Positions 1 to 9,084 are shown, counted from the first letter of the stretch. The stretch is 64,000 nucleotides of DNA from Streptomyces tsukubensis (GCF_009296025.1 NZ_CP045178.1:1798001-1862000); one strand, 5' to 3'. The notes: generated by a model not told the origin, from the letters alone. Numbers and translations: made by a program.

Positions 1-423
1 GCGGATCGCCCACGCGTGGCCGTAGGGGCCGAAGTAGCGCACACCCTTCTTCTTCTGGCCGCGCATGACCTGGACCCGGGGGAACTCCTCGTTCATCGTC
101 ACCGCGAGATACGGGTAGCTCTTGTCGTCGCGGTACTTGACGTTGAACCGGGGGTCGTACTCCTTGATCCAGGAGTATTCGAGCTGCAACGCCTCGACCT
201 CGGTGGAGACGACGGTCCACTCGACCGAAGCGGCGGTCGTGACCATCGTGCGGGTACGAGGGTGCAGATGTGCCAGGTCCTGGAAGTAGTTGGCCAGGCG
301 CTGGCGGAGGCTTTTCGCCTTCCCGACATAAATCACCCGGCGGTGCTCGTCACGGAACCTGTAGACCCCCGGCGAGTCGGGGATCTGTCCCGGCTTGGGG
401 CGGTAGCTGGACGGGTCGGCCAT
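1..423 (-). CDS. uvrC: UvrC excinuclease subunit, N-terminal part (cut by window edge)
   Basis: UvrC makes both incisions around a lesion after UvrA/UvrB loading in nucleotide excision repair. Only the first 141 codons are present; the gene continues beyond position 1. Visible is the GIY-YIG nuclease domain that cuts 3' of the damage: GVYRFRD near residues 20-26, [18 protein letters not shown] near residues 32-49, then [20 protein letters not shown] and the YPYLAVT strand. ATG at 423 gives the usual short N-terminus ([19 protein letters not shown]). It is divergent from the sugar kinase at 679, with a 255-bp intergenic stretch in which I see no SOS box. Confidence 0.95.
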   Translation of the reverse strand, partial: MADPSSYRPKPGQIPDSPGVYRFRDEHRRVIYVGKAKSLRQRLANYFQDLAHLHPRTRTMVTTAASVEWTVVSTEVEALQLEYSWIKEYDPRFNVKYRDDKSYPYLAVTMNEEFPRVQVMRGQKKKGVRYFGPYGHAWAIR

Positions 424-678
424 GCCAGACACCCTACTGGCGAGCACGGACAGTCCGGGGGCCGCCGCCTGCCCGTTGTCCTGCGGGGCGGCGCCCGGAA
501 CGTGGTGATCCGTGCCCGCTCCCTGACCGTGCCCCACTCCCTCGCCAGCGACGACCTACCCTGTGCGGGGGCTCGGAGGCGGGGCGCGGGCGGTGGCCCG
601 CCCGACCGCGGCAGTCCGGCCCACCAGGACCGTTCCGCCCCGCGCGGCACGTCGCACCGCTCAGAAAGGAACCCGCCC

Positions 679-1611
679 GTGATTGTGGTCGCCGGTGAGG
701 CCCTGATCGATCTCGTACCCGTGTCGCAGGAGGGCGGTGGTGGCGTCGGTGACAGCGGTCTGCCCGCGCTCGCCCCTCGGCTCGGCGGCGGCCCCTTCAA
801 CACCGCTGTGGCCCTGGGCCGCCTCGGCTCCCCCGTGGCGTTCTGTTCGCGGCTCTCCCGCGACCCCTACGCCGAGGCGCTGCTCGACGGCTTGCGGGAC
901 GCGCGGGTGGACGTCTCGTACGTGCAGCGCGGCGAGGAACCGTCCACGCTCGCCGTCGCCTCGATCGGTACCGACGGTTCGGCCGGCTTCGCCTTCTACG
1001 CGGGCGGCACCGCCGACCGGCTCTTCGCCGTGCCCGAGCGGCTGCCCGAGGACACCAGGGCGATGACGTTCGGCACCTGCTCGCTGGTGCTCGAACCGGG
1101 GGCGAGCGCGTACGAGGAGCTGATGCGGCGGGAGGCGGAGCGCGGGGTCTTCACCCTCCTCGACCCCAACATCAGGACGAGCATCATCCAGGACGCCGAC
1201 GCCTATCGCGCGAGGTTCCGCTCGTGGCTGGCCCACACCGGGCTGCTGAAACTGTCGGTGGAGGACGCCGAGTGGCTGGGCGGCTCACCGCGTGAGTGGG
1301 CTGCGGCGGGCCCCGCGGCTGTGGTGGTCACGCGTGGCGGCGACGGTCTGACCGTGGTGACGCGGGACGGAGCGGAGTACTCCGTCCCCGGCACGAAGGT
1401 CGACGTCGTCGACACGATCGGCGCGGGGGACACGGTGAACGCGGCGCTGCTGCACCGGCTCGCCGACCACGACGCCCTCTCCAAGAAGGCGGTCGCCGCC
1501 CTGGGGCGGGAGGACTGGCTCGACATCCTGGGCTTCGCGGCGCGCGCCGCCGCCGTCACCTGCTCCCGGCCGGGCGCGGAGCCGCCCTACGCGCACGAGA
1601 TCGAGAACTGA
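679..1611 (+). CDS. PfkB-family carbohydrate kinase (fructokinase-like)
   Basis: ATP-dependent sugar kinase of the ribokinase/PfkB family, 310 residues, the normal length. The N-terminus IVVAGEALIDLVP and the glycine-rich GGGPFNTAVALGRLG segment (near residues 35-49) form the sugar site. DTIGAGDTVNAALLHRL near residue 250 carries the GAGD anion hole and catalytic Asp. The open frame extends far upstream, but GTG at 679 is chosen because AGAAAGGA lies 8 bases before it and family similarity begins there. The substrate cannot be fixed from sequence; fructose is the usual guess for this subfamily. It stands alone, divergent from uvrC and convergent with uvrA. Confidence 0.9.
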   Translation: MIVVAGEALIDLVPVSQEGGGGVGDSGLPALAPRLGGGPFNTAVALGRLGSPVAFCSRLSRDPYAEALLDGLRDARVDVSYVQRGEEPSTLAVASIGTDGSAGFAFYAGGTADRLFAVPERLPEDTRAMTFGTCSLVLEPGASAYEELMRREAERGVFTLLDPNIRTSIIQDADAYRARFRSWLAHTGLLKLSVEDAEWLGGSPREWAAAGPAAVVVTRGGDGLTVVTRDGAEYSVPGTKVDVVDTIGAGDTVNAALLHRLADHDALSKKAVAALGREDWLDILGFAARAAAVTCSRPGAEPPYAHEIEN

Positions 1612-1698
1612 CCTCCCCGCACCTCGTACGGGACGTGGGTCGCCCTGGGCAGGGGGCCGGGGGTGCCCTCGGGAGGGGCCGGGGCCCGACTCCTACGT

Positions 1699-1806
1699 AC
1701 GGGACCAGCCCCGACCACCCTCCCGTACGGGACCAGCCCCGACCCTCGCGTACGAAACCGGGCCCGATCCTCACGGCCCGACCCTCACGGCCCGCCCCTC
1801 ACGTAC
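1699..1806. repeat. Degenerate GC tandem repeat between pfkB and uvrA
   Basis: Two near-perfect copies of CGTACGGGACCAGCCCCGAC are followed by degraded copies (CGTACGAAACCGGGCCCGAT, CGGCCCGACCCTCA twice), giving units of 14-28 bp. It lies in the 486-bp gap between convergent genes. No coding potential is credible here. The rest of the gap holds the terminator at 1986-2032 and the 10-bp repeat at 2047-2086. Confidence 0.75.
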
Positions 1807-1985
1807 GACATCAAGGGGGCCGACCCCCACACGAGACGGACGGGCCGATCTCGCGGGGCGCGGTGGTGAGGAACGGCGACGGCGCAGCGGCACACCCCCG
1901 GCGGATTCAGCGCGTCGCCGCGCCCGCCATCGCCACGCCCACCATCGGCGCACCCGCCAAGTCCTGATCAGCCCCCGCACGCCAA

Positions 1986-2032
1986 CGCGGCGGGGCCCCG
2001 CGGACCTCAGTCGATCCGCGAGCCCCGCCGCG
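1986..2032. terminator. Hairpin terminator, bidirectional
   Basis: Perfect 11-bp arms CGCGGCGGGGC (1986-1996) and GCCCCGCCGCG (2022-2032), with an inner CGCGGA/TCCGCG stem. It sits between the convergent sugar kinase and uvrA, 65 bp after the uvrA stop. There is no U-tract, as usual in high-GC actinomycetes. Confidence 0.75.
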
Positions 2033-2046
2033 CCAGCACCACTTCG

Positions 2047-2086
2047 TACCGCTCGGTGCCGCTCGGTACCGCTCGGTGCCGCTCGG
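2047..2086. repeat. 10-bp tandem repeat, four copies
   Basis: Four successive copies of TRCCGCTCGG (TACCGCTCGG alternating with TGCCGCTCGG) end 11 bp before the uvrA stop codon. Another short tandem repeat begins just inside the uvrA 3' end, so repeat growth flanks both sides of the stop. Confidence 0.9.
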
Positions 2087-2097
2087 TGCAGCGGCCG

Positions 2098-5000
2098 TCA
2101 GGCCTTGCGGGCCCGTGCCGTCTTCTTCGCCGCGGCGGTCTTCGCCGCGGCGGTCTTCGCCGCGGCGGTCTTCGCCGCGGCGGTCTTCGCCGAGGACTTC
2201 GTGGCAGCGGCCTTGGTGGTCACCGCCTCCTCGGAGCTCCCCTCGCCCGCCACGATCTGTCCCGCCTTGACCTTCTTCGCTGCGGGCTTCCTCACTGTGG
2301 TCCCGCGGACCCCGCTCTTCTTCGTCCGGGCGCCGGAGGAGGCGGCGTCGTTGAAGCCGTCCCCCTCGACGATGTTCCGCAGGAACTTGCCCGTGTGGCT
2401 GCCGGGGGCCGCCGCGACCTGCTCGGGGGTGCCCTCGGCGACGACGAGCCCGCCGCCGTTGCCGCCCTCGGGGCCCATGTCGATGACCCAGTCGGCCGTT
2501 TTGATCACGTCGAGGTTGTGCTCGATGACGATCACCGTGTTGCCCTTGTCGACGAGGCCGGACAGCACCTTGATCAGCTTGCTGATGTCCTCGAAGTGCA
2601 GACCGGTCGTCGGCTCGTCCAGTACGTAGACCGTGCGGCCCGTCGAGCGCTTCTGCAGCTCGCTCGCCAGCTTGACGCGCTGCGCCTCACCACCGGAGAG
2701 CGTGGGCGCCGACTGGCCGAGGCGGACATAGCCGAGGCCCACGTCGTTGAGTGTGCGCAGGTGGCGGGCGATGGCGGGCACCGCCTCGAAGAAGTCCAGG
2801 CCCTCCTCGATGGGCATGTCGAGCACCTCGGCGATGGACTTGCCCTTGTAGTGCACCTCAAGGGTCTCCCGGTTGTACCGGGCACCGTGGCAGACCTCGC
2901 ACGGGACGTAGACGTCCGGCAGGAAGTTCATCTCGATCTTGATCGTGCCGTCGCCCGCGCAGTTCTCGCAGCGTCCGCCCTTGACGTTGAAGGAGAAGCG
3001 CCCCGGCAGGTAACCGCGCACCTTCGCCTCCATGGTCTCGGCGAAGAGCCTGCGCACATGGTCGAAGACGCCGGTGTACGTCGCCGGGTTCGAGCGCGGT
3101 GTACGGCCGATCGGCGACTGGTCGACGTGCACGACCTTGTCCACCTGGTCGTCGCCCTCGACTCGCGTGTGACGTCCCGGCACCGTGCGGGCGCCGTTCA
3201 TCTCGCGGGCGAGGTGCGTGTACAGGATGTCGTTGACCAGCGTCGACTTACCGGAACCCGAGACGCCGGTGATCGCGGTGAGCACACCGAGCGGGAAGGA
3301 GACGTCGATGTCGCGCAGGTTGTTCTCCCGCGCCCCGCGCACGGTGAGCCGCCGGCCGGGGTCGACCGGCCTGCGGATCGAGGGGACCGCGATGGCTCGT
3401 TTGCCCGCCAGGTACTGCCCGGTGAGCGATTCCTTGTTGATCAGCAGGTCGGGCAGTGAACCGCTGTGCACGACCTTGCCGCCGTGCTCACCGGCGCCGG
3501 GGCCGATGTCCACGATCCAGTCGGCGACCTTGATGGTGTCCTCGTCGTGCTCGACGACGATGAGCGTGTTGCCCATGTCCCGCAGCCTGACGAGAGTCTC
3601 GATCAGCCGGTGGTTGTCCCGCTGGTGCAGGCCGATCGATGGCTCGTCCAGCACGTACAGCACGCCGACAAGACCGGAGCCGATCTGGGTGGCCAGCCGG
3701 ATCCGCTGCGCCTCGCCGCCCGAGAGGGTGCCCGCCGCGCGGTTGAGGGAGAGGTAGTCCAGGCCGACGTCGACCAGGAACCGCAGCCGCTCGTTGACCT
3801 CCTTGAGGACCCGCTCGGCGATCTTCTTGTCACGGGCGGCGAGCTTCAGCTCACCGAGGAAGTCGGCGCAGTCGGTGATCGACATCGCGGAGACCTCGGC
3901 GATGGACTTCCCCATGACCGTGACCGCGAGCACGATCGGCTTCAGCCGGGTGCCCTCACAGGTCGGGCAGGGGACCTCGCGCATGTACCCCTCGAAGCGC
4001 TCCCTGCTCGTGTCGCTCTCCGCCTCGGAGTGCCTGCGCTTGACAAAGGGCACCGCTCCCTCGAAGGGCGTGGTGTAGACCCGCTCCCGGCCGTACCTGT
4101 TGCGGTACCTGACCTCGATCTGTGTCTTGTGGCCCTGGAGCAGCGCTTTCTTGGCCCGCTGGGGCAGTCCCGCGAACGGGATGTCGGTACGGAAACCGAG
4201 CGCGTCGGCGAGAGCGCCGACGAGCCTGCCGAAGTACTCCTTGGTGTGGCCGTGCGACCACGGGTGGATGGCCCCCTCGTCGAGCGACTTGTCCTCGTCG
4301 GGGACGATCAGCTCGGGGTCGACCTCCATACGGGTGCCGATGCCGGTGCAGTCCGGGCAGGCGCCGAAGGGCGAGTTGAACGAGAAGGAGCGGGGTTCGA
4401 GCTCCTCGAAGGACAGGTCGTCGTAGGGGCAGTACAGGTGCTCGGAGTACATGCGCTCGCGCTCGGGGTCGGCCTCGGGGAGGTCGACGAAGTCGAGCAC
4501 GACCATGCCGCCCGAGAGGCCGAGCGCGGTCTCGACGGAGTCCGTCAGGCGGCGCTTGGCGCTCTCCTTGACGGTGAGGCGGTCGATGACCACCTCGATG
4601 GTGTGCTTCTCCTGCTTCTTGAGCTTGGGCGGCTCCGAGAGCTGCACGGTGGTGCCGTCGACCCTGGCCCGGCTGTACCCCTTGGTCTGGAGGTCGGCGA
4701 AGAGATCGACGAACTCCCCCTTGCGCTCCCGCACCAGCGGAGAGAGCACCTGGAACCTGCTGCCCTCGGGCAGTCCGAGCACCTTGTCCACGATCGCCTG
4801 TGGCGACTGCCGCGCGATGGGCCTGCCGCACTCGGGACAGTGCGGCTTGCCGATCCGTGCGAAGAGCAGGCGCAGGTAGTCGTAGACCTCGGTGATGGTG
4901 CCCACCGTCGAGCGCGGGTTGCGCGAGGTCGACTTCTGGTCGATGGAGACCGCCGGGGACAGCCCCTCGATGAAGTCGACGTCCGGCTTGTCCATCTGGC

Positions 5001-5199
5001 CGAGGAACTGGCGGGCGTACGAGGAGAGGGACTCGACATAGCGTCGCTGCCCCTCGGCGAAGATCGTGTCGAACGCGAGCGAGGACTTGCCCGACCCCGA
5101 GAGCCCGGTGAAGACGATGAGCGAGTCACGCGGGAGGTCGAGCGAGACATTCCTCAGGTTGTGCTCGCGCGCGCCACGGACGATGAGACGGTCGGCCAC
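2098..5199 (-). CDS. uvrA: UvrA excinuclease ATPase with long Lys/Ala tail
   Basis: UvrA dimer finds DNA damage and loads UvrB in nucleotide excision repair. The 1033-residue protein has two ABC ATPase modules: Walker [10 protein letters not shown] near residue 31 and GVSGSGKST near residue 660, with signatures [12 protein letters not shown] and [12 protein letters not shown]. Zinc modules are visible: CPYDD...CPDC near residues 255-285 and CENC...CEVC near residue 755. GTG at 5199 ([14 protein letters not shown]) is preferred over longer starts because AGAAAGG lies 11 bases upstream. After residue ~950, where most UvrA proteins end, there is a ~75-residue basic tail with four perfect KTAAA repeats. 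Such tails vary among Streptomyces. No LexA-type box is seen upstream. Confidence 0.97.
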   Translation of the reverse strand: MADRLIVRGAREHNLRNVSLDLPRDSLIVFTGLSGSGKSSLAFDTIFAEGQRRYVESLSSYARQFLGQMDKPDVDFIEGLSPAVSIDQKSTSRNPRSTVGTITEVYDYLRLLFARIGKPHCPECGRPIARQSPQAIVDKVLGLPEGSRFQVLSPLVRERKGEFVDLFADLQTKGYSRARVDGTTVQLSEPPKLKKQEKHTIEVVIDRLTVKESAKRRLTDSVETALGLSGGMVVLDFVDLPEADPERERMYSEHLYCPYDDLSFEELEPRSFSFNSPFGACPDCTGIGTRMEVDPELIVPDEDKSLDEGAIHPWSHGHTKEYFGRLVGALADALGFRTDIPFAGLPQRAKKALLQGHKTQIEVRYRNRYGRERVYTTPFEGAVPFVKRRHSEAESDTSRERFEGYMREVPCPTCEGTRLKPIVLAVTVMGKSIAEVSAMSITDCADFLGELKLAARDKKIAERVLKEVNERLRFLVDVGLDYLSLNRAAGTLSGGEAQRIRLATQIGSGLVGVLYVLDEPSIGLHQRDNHRLIETLVRLRDMGNTLIVVEHDEDTIKVADWIVDIGPGAGEHGGKVVHSGSLPDLLINKESLTGQYLAGKRAIAVPSIRRPVDPGRRLTVRGARENNLRDIDVSFPLGVLTAITGVSGSGKSTLVNDILYTHLAREMNGARTVPGRHTRVEGDDQVDKVVHVDQSPIGRTPRSNPATYTGVFDHVRRLFAETMEAKVRGYLPGRFSFNVKGGRCENCAGDGTIKIEMNFLPDVYVPCEVCHGARYNRETLEVHYKGKSIAEVLDMPIEEGLDFFEAVPAIARHLRTLNDVGLGYVRLGQSAPTLSGGEAQRVKLASELQKRSTGRTVYVLDEPTTGLHFEDISKLIKVLSGLVDKGNTVIVIEHNLDVIKTADWVIDMGPEGGNGGGLVVAEGTPEQVAAAPGSHTGKFLRNIVEGDGFNDAASSGARTKKSGVRGTTVRKPAAKKVKAGQIVAGEGSSEEAVTTKAAATKSSAKTAAAKTAAAKTAAAKTAAAKKTARARKA
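2126..2185 (-). repeat. 15-bp coding repeat in uvrA 3' end (KTAAA x4)
   Basis: Four identical 15-bp units (TTCGCCGCGGCGGTC on the plus strand) encode four KTAAA peptides in the UvrA C-terminal tail. Identity at the DNA level, including third positions, points to recent slippage or tandem duplication. Confidence 0.9.
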
Positions 5200-5589
5200 G
5201 CCGGTCCGCACCTTTCTTAGTGGAGAAGTGTGGGGCGGGGCCCCGGCCACGGAAGGGTGCCTCCGGAAAGGCCGTGGGGGCCGCCTCAGCGATGGACAGC
5301 TATCGGCTAGGGACTCACAGGGACAGGGGTCTGCACGGCGAACCGCACCGGCCCCGGTGCGCCGTGGCGCACCTGCTTCATGCGACGAGGCCCCTCAGTG
5401 CCGGACGTTCACATAACGCCGCAGGACTCATTTCGATTCCGGATTCCGGCATTTCGATTCCGGCCGCCGAGGGTGCGCCCATCCCAGGATGCCCTGTGAT
5501 GACCCCTCCGAGCGTATAGCACGCGCATTCGATTCCAAGATTCGGTCGGCCACCTTCACCCGGACGAGTGGCCCCGCTATCGTCACCGC
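5200..5589. promoter_or_regulatory. uvrA / isomerase divergent intergenic region with repeated CATTTCGATTCC
   Basis: This 390-bp gap holds divergent promoters. CATTTCGATTCCGG occurs at 5429-5442 and again at 5450-5463, exactly 21 bp (two helical turns) apart. A shorter copy, CATTCGATTCC, lies at 5526-5536. Read toward uvrA the shared word is GGAATCGAA. A promoter toward the plus-strand gene is proposed separately at 5555-5583. I see no gene in the gap. Confidence 0.5.
5555..5583 (+). promoter_or_regulatory. Promoter for a predicted leaderless mRNA
   Basis: TTCACC (5555-5560), a 17-bp spacer and TATCGT (5578-5583) make a sigma-70-type promoter. The expected start site, 7 bases after the -10 box, is the A of the ATG at 5590. 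The gene lacks a ribosome binding site, which agrees with leaderless translation. Confidence 0.6.
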
Positions 5590-6276
5590 ATGATCGACCA
5601 CGAGCGCGACCTGCGGGCAGTACGCGAGGCGACCGATCGACTGCTCACCGCAGCCGATGCCCTGGACAACGCGGCGGTGGCCCAGGCGTCACGGCTGCCC
5701 GGCTGGACCAGGGGCCATGTACTCGCCCACCTCGCCCGCAACTCCGACGCCTTGGTGAACGTGCTGGAGGGCCGCCCGATGTACGTCGACGCCGCCCAGC
5801 GCGACGCCGACATCGAGCGGGACGCCCACCGCTCTCTGGCCGACCACCTCGGGGACGTAACCGAGACCTCGGACCGTTTCCTGTCGTACGCGGCCGGCAA
5901 CGCCGACTGGAATCGCACGGTGACCCTGCGCAACGGGGTGACCGACACGGCCGCCCGGCTCCCCTTCCGGCGCCTGATCGAGGTCGAGCTGCACCACGTC
6001 GACCTCGGCATCGGTTACGGACTCGCGGACCTGCCGGCGTCGTTCAGGGAGCGCGAGACGGACTTCCTCGCCGAGCGCTTCACCGGCCACCCCGACGTGC
6101 CCCCTGTCACCCTCGCGCCGGTCGACGGCAGGGCCAGGACGACCGGGGGCCGCGAAGGGACACCAGTGACCGTGTCCGGTACGGCCACCGCCCTGCTCGG
6201 CTGGCTCGCGGGCCGCGGCGACGGCTCGGAGCTGAAGACCGACGGCGCTCCCCTGCCCGCCCTGCCGCCTCTGTGA
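5590..6276 (+). CDS. Mycothiol-dependent maleylpyruvate-isomerase-type / DinB-fold protein
   Basis: The 228-residue four-helix-bundle protein belongs to the mycothiol-dependent maleylpyruvate isomerase superfamily. The family metal-binding pattern is present: H in LPGWTRGHVLAHLARN (near residue 50), and the E and H of EVELHHVDLG (near residues 138-142). Mycothiol is the actinobacterial low-molecular-weight thiol, so a role in thiol-dependent isomerisation or detoxification is plausible; the substrate is unknown. No Shine-Dalgarno precedes the ATG, but a -10 box ends 6 bases before it. It is followed 103 bp downstream, in the same direction, by the metallo-beta-lactamase fold protein, a likely functional partner. 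Confidence 0.85.
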   Translation: MIDHERDLRAVREATDRLLTAADALDNAAVAQASRLPGWTRGHVLAHLARNSDALVNVLEGRPMYVDAAQRDADIERDAHRSLADHLGDVTETSDRFLSYAAGNADWNRTVTLRNGVTDTAARLPFRRLIEVELHHVDLGIGYGLADLPASFRERETDFLAERFTGHPDVPPVTLAPVDGRARTTGGREGTPVTVSGTATALLGWLAGRGDGSELKTDGAPLPALPPL

Positions 6277-6379
6277 CCGTGCCGGGCCAGGCGCCGCACA
6301 CCGGCCGGGCAGGCAGCCCCGGTGCCTCTTCCGGCCGGGACCGGGCGCCGAGGACCGGGCGCTGAGTAGGCTGACGGCC

Positions 6380-7036
6380 ATGACGTACAGCGGAACGGTG
6401 CGGGTCGGCGGCCCGGCGGATGTGCACGAACTCCAGAACCTGATGATCTCCAAGGCCGCGGTCGGCCCGATGAACAACAACGCGTATCTGCTGCGCTGCA
6501 GGGAGACCGGCGAGCAGGTGCTGATCGACGCGGCCAACGACGCGGCGACCCTGCTGACGCTGATCGGCGACGACGGAATCGGCTCTGTCGTCACCACCCA
6601 CCAGCACGGCGACCACTGGCAGGCGCTGGCCGAGGTGGTGGCGGCGACAGGGGCCAGGACGCTCGCGGGGCGCTACGACGCCGAGGGCATCGGTGTCCCC
6701 ACCGACGTACCCGTGGAGGACGGCGACACGATCCGGTTCGGCCGGATCGAGCTGACCGCGAGGCGACTGGTCGGCCACACCCCAGGCTCCATCGCCCTCG
6801 TCTACGACGACCCGGACGGCCACCCGCACGTCTTCACGGGCGACTGCCTCTTCCCCGGCGGGGTCGGCAACACCCACAAGGACCCGGAGGCGTTCGCGAG
6901 TCTGATCCACGACGTGGAGACCAAGATCTTCGAACCTCTCCCCGACGAGACCTGGGTCTATCCCGGCCACGGCGCCGACACGACACTCGGAGCGGAACGG
7001 CCGCTTCTGCCGGAGTGGCGCAGGCGGGGCTGGTAG
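6380..7036 (+). CDS. MBL-fold metallo-hydrolase (glyoxalase II-like)
   Basis: The 218-residue metallo-beta-lactamase fold hydrolase has the zinc motif THQHGDHW near residue 75 (HxHxDH). Further ligands are the H of GHTPGSIALVY (near residue 135), the D of FTGDCLFPGG (near residue 155) and the H of YPGHGADT (near residue 197). This layout matches glyoxalase II-like thioester hydrolases; in a mycothiol-using organism an S-acyl-mycothiol substrate is plausible but not shown. TAGGCT at 6367-6372 ends 7 bases before the ATG, and no Shine-Dalgarno is seen, so the mRNA may be leaderless. It follows the mycothiol-isomerase-type gene and converges on aroQ with an 18-bp gap. Confidence 0.88.
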   Translation: MTYSGTVRVGGPADVHELQNLMISKAAVGPMNNNAYLLRCRETGEQVLIDAANDAATLLTLIGDDGIGSVVTTHQHGDHWQALAEVVAATGARTLAGRYDAEGIGVPTDVPVEDGDTIRFGRIELTARRLVGHTPGSIALVYDDPDGHPHVFTGDCLFPGGVGNTHKDPEAFASLIHDVETKIFEPLPDETWVYPGHGADTTLGAERPLLPEWRRRGW

Positions 7037-7054
7037 CCCCGCCCGGCGCCCCTG

Positions 7055-7522
7055 TCACTCCCCCGCGGCCTTCACCAGCGCCACGACCCGCTCCACGGCG
7101 AAGGCGTACCCCTGGACACCGCAGCCGGCGATGACACCGTCCGCGCGGTGGGAGACGTACGAGTGGTGCCGGAACTCCTCGCGCTGGTGGATGTTGGAGA
7201 TGTGCACCTCGATGACGGGCATGCCGTCGCAGACGTTGAGGGCGTCGAGCAGGGCGACCGAGGTGTGTGAGTACGCCGCCGGGTTGATCACGATGCCGGC
7301 GTGGCTCTCCCTGGCCTCGTGGATCCAGTCGATGAGCCGGCCCTCGTGGTTGCTCTGGCGCGCGTCGCAGGTCGCCCCGTGCGTCCGCGCGGTCCGCTCG
7401 CACAGCGCCTCGATGTCGGCGAGGGTGTCCGTGCCGTAGATCTCCGGCTGGCGCCGGCCGAGCAGGTTCAGGTTGGGCCCGTTCAGGATCATGATCGGGG
7501 CGGTCTCAAGGGTGTGGCTCAT
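7055..7522 (-). CDS. aroQ: Type II 3-dehydroquinate dehydratase
   Basis: AroQ dehydrates 3-dehydroquinate to 3-dehydroshikimate in the shikimate pathway. The 155-residue length is typical of the type II dodecameric enzyme. Signature motifs are [16 protein letters not shown] (with the catalytic Arg/Tyr loop), the [16 protein letters not shown] segment, and [17 protein letters not shown] with the catalytic His. The open frame extends 32 codons further upstream, but ATG at 7522 follows GGAGG with a 5-base gap. Streptomyces can use this class for quinate breakdown as well as aromatic synthesis; the isolated position does not decide. Confidence 0.95.
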   Translation of the reverse strand: MSHTLETAPIMILNGPNLNLLGRRQPEIYGTDTLADIEALCERTARTHGATCDARQSNHEGRLIDWIHEARESHAGIVINPAAYSHTSVALLDALNVCDGMPVIEVHISNIHQREEFRHHSYVSHRADGVIAGCGVQGYAFAVERVVALVKAAGE

Positions 7523-7639
7523 GGGGTCCTCCGGTCGGTTCAGCGCCTCATCCGGAGGTCTATCACGCGGCCCGTACGACACCCGTGCGATCCCCGTCGG
7601 ACGGGACGGGGACCGCACGGGGAGGCGCGTTCGCCGCTT

Positions 7640-8674
7640 TCAGCGCCTCGTCTCGGCCCTGTCGTCGCCGTCGGCGGACGAAGGGGCCCGCCCTTCCTCT
7701 CCTTCGCCCACCTGGTGCGCCGCTTCGGCCGCCGCCTGCTTCTTCGAGGCGCGCAGGCTGGTCACGGTGGTGACGGCGAGGACCACCACGATGACGCCGA
7801 GCGAGACGGGTGTCGAGATCACGGGGACGTGGACACCGTTCTCGTGCAGGGCGTGCAGCACCAGCTTGACGCCGATGAACCCGAGGATGATCGACAGACC
7901 GTAGCTCAGGTGCACGAGCTTCCTCAGCAGACCGCCGAGGAGGAAGTAGAGCTGGCGCAGCCCCATCAGGGCGAAGGCGTTGGCGGTGAAGACGATGTAC
8001 GGGTCCTGGGTGAGGCCGAAGATCGCGGGGATCGAGTCCAGCGCGAAGAGGACGTCCGTGGTGCCGATCGCCAGGATCACGACCAGCATCGGCGTCATGA
8101 CGCGCTTGCCGTGCTCACGGATGAAGAGCTTGGTCCCGTGGTAGCGGTCGGCGACGCCGAAGCGCCTCTCCACGGACTTGAGCAGCTTGTTCTCCTCCCA
8201 GTCCTCGTCCGTCTCCTCGGCCCTGGCCTCCTTGATCAGCTTCCAGGCCGTGTAGATCAGGAAAGCGCCGAAGATGTAGAACACCCAGGAGAAGTTGGCG
8301 ATCATCGCCGAGCCCGCCGCGATGAAGACCGCCCGGAGCACCAGCGCGATCAGTACGCCGATCAGCAGTACGCGCTGTTGGTACTTGGACGGCACCGCGA
8401 ACTTCGTCATGATCAGGATGAAGACGAAGAGGTTGTCGACGCTGAGCGACTTCTCGGTGATGAAGCCGGCGAAGAACTCGCCGCCCTGCTTTCCGCCGCC
8501 GAAGACCAGCAGCCCGAGGCCGAACAGGCCCGCGAGCGCGATCCAGACGACCGTCCAGATACCGGCTTCCTTCATGGATACGTCATGGGGCTTGCGGCCG
8601 ATGAAGAAGTCGACGGCGATGAGGGCGCTCAGGCCCGCGATCGTCAGCACCCATACGAGGAATGAGATTTCCAC
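7640..8674 (-). CDS. TerC-family integral membrane protein (Mn-responsive)
   Basis: The 344-residue TerC/Alx-family protein has about eight to nine membrane segments. Family hallmarks are SVDNLFVFILIMTKF near residue 77 and the acidic segment DVLFALDSIPAIFG near residue 215. TerC proteins are tied to tellurite resistance and, for the Alx/MntP-linked branch, to manganese homeostasis; the Mn riboswitch upstream makes manganese export or handling the better guess. The C-terminus is a hydrophilic Ala/Glu-rich tail. The start is GTG at 8674, with GGAGG at 8683-8679. That ribosome binding site is part of an inverted repeat shared with the riboswitch. Confidence 0.93.
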   Translation of the reverse strand: MEISFLVWVLTIAGLSALIAVDFFIGRKPHDVSMKEAGIWTVVWIALAGLFGLGLLVFGGGKQGGEFFAGFITEKSLSVDNLFVFILIMTKFAVPSKYQQRVLLIGVLIALVLRAVFIAAGSAMIANFSWVFYIFGAFLIYTAWKLIKEARAEETDEDWEENKLLKSVERRFGVADRYHGTKLFIREHGKRVMTPMLVVILAIGTTDVLFALDSIPAIFGLTQDPYIVFTANAFALMGLRQLYFLLGGLLRKLVHLSYGLSIILGFIGVKLVLHALHENGVHVPVISTPVSLGVIVVVLAVTTVTSLRASKKQAAAEAAHQVGEGEEGRAPSSADGDDRAETRR

Positions 8675-8678
8675 TGCG

Positions 8679-8725
8679 CCTCCGGCAGTACGTCACGGCA
8701 AAGATCAGCTCGTCGCTGCCGGAGG
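8679..8725 (-). promoter_or_regulatory. Anti-Shine-Dalgarno hairpin (riboswitch expression platform)
   Basis: On the minus strand CCTCCGGCAG (8725-8716) is perfectly complementary to CTGCCGGAGG (8688-8679), whose GGAGG is the terC ribosome binding site. The first six bases of the 5' arm, CCTCCG, are also the 3' strand of riboswitch helix P1. The two pairings exclude each other. Manganese binding should form P1 and free the ribosome binding site, giving a translational ON switch. Confidence 0.8.
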
Positions 8726-8827
8726 TCTCTTCCACCCGGGGGGCGCTCACCGCCACCTAGGCCGACGCCCCGGGACCATCATCGATCCGTATTGACGGGA
8801 ACGCCGCTTGAGGAGTACTCCCCTCCG
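8720..8827 (-). ncRNA. yybP-ykoY manganese riboswitch aptamer upstream of terC
   Basis: The minus strand carries the class hallmarks in order. P1 5' strand is CGGAGG (8827-8822), running into the conserved GGGGAGTA (8823-8816). The second conserved loop CGTCAATACG is at 8797-8788. GAGACC leads into the P1 3' strand CCTCCG (8725-8720), a perfect 6-bp P1. The span is 108 nt, normal for this family. The yybP-ykoY class senses Mn2+ and commonly controls TerC-like or MntP-like genes, which is the situation here. Confidence 0.87.
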
Positions 8828-8835
8828 CGTTCTCC

Positions 8836-8864
8836 ACCGTAACCCAATGACCAAGAGAGGTAAA
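8836..8864 (-). promoter_or_regulatory. Candidate terC promoter
   Basis: On the minus strand TTTACC (8864-8859), a 17-base spacer and TACGGT (8841-8836) precede the aptamer. The predicted start near 8829 falls just before helix P1, as expected for a riboswitch leader. The surrounding 40 bp is unusually AT-rich for this window. The matches to consensus are moderate. Confidence 0.5.
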
Positions 8865-9084
8865 GGTTTTAGTAAAAGGAATACCAAAACGGCAGGTCAG
8901 ATGGGGTGTAGACGAGAGGGGTGAAAGGTGGTGCGGAGGCGGCGCCCGGCCAGAAGGAGATCCGTCGCCGCGCGGGGCCGAGCGGGTGCGCACCGGCCCG
9001 GCACGACCCCGCCCGCCCCGACCCGCCGGGCGGGGTGGAGCGGGAGTGGGCCGGCACCCGGCGGACCGGGCGCGGCCCACCGGC

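Noticed and set aside
424..678. SOS (LexA) boxes for uvrC, and likewise for uvrA and uvrB
   Set aside because: I looked for GAACN4GTTC-type dyads in all three upstream regions and found none.
2056..5220. Long plus-strand open frames (467 and 584 codons) opposite uvrA
   Set aside because: They are antisense shadows of uvrA: no ribosome binding sites, codon bias wrong for real genes, and uvrA on the other strand is unambiguous.
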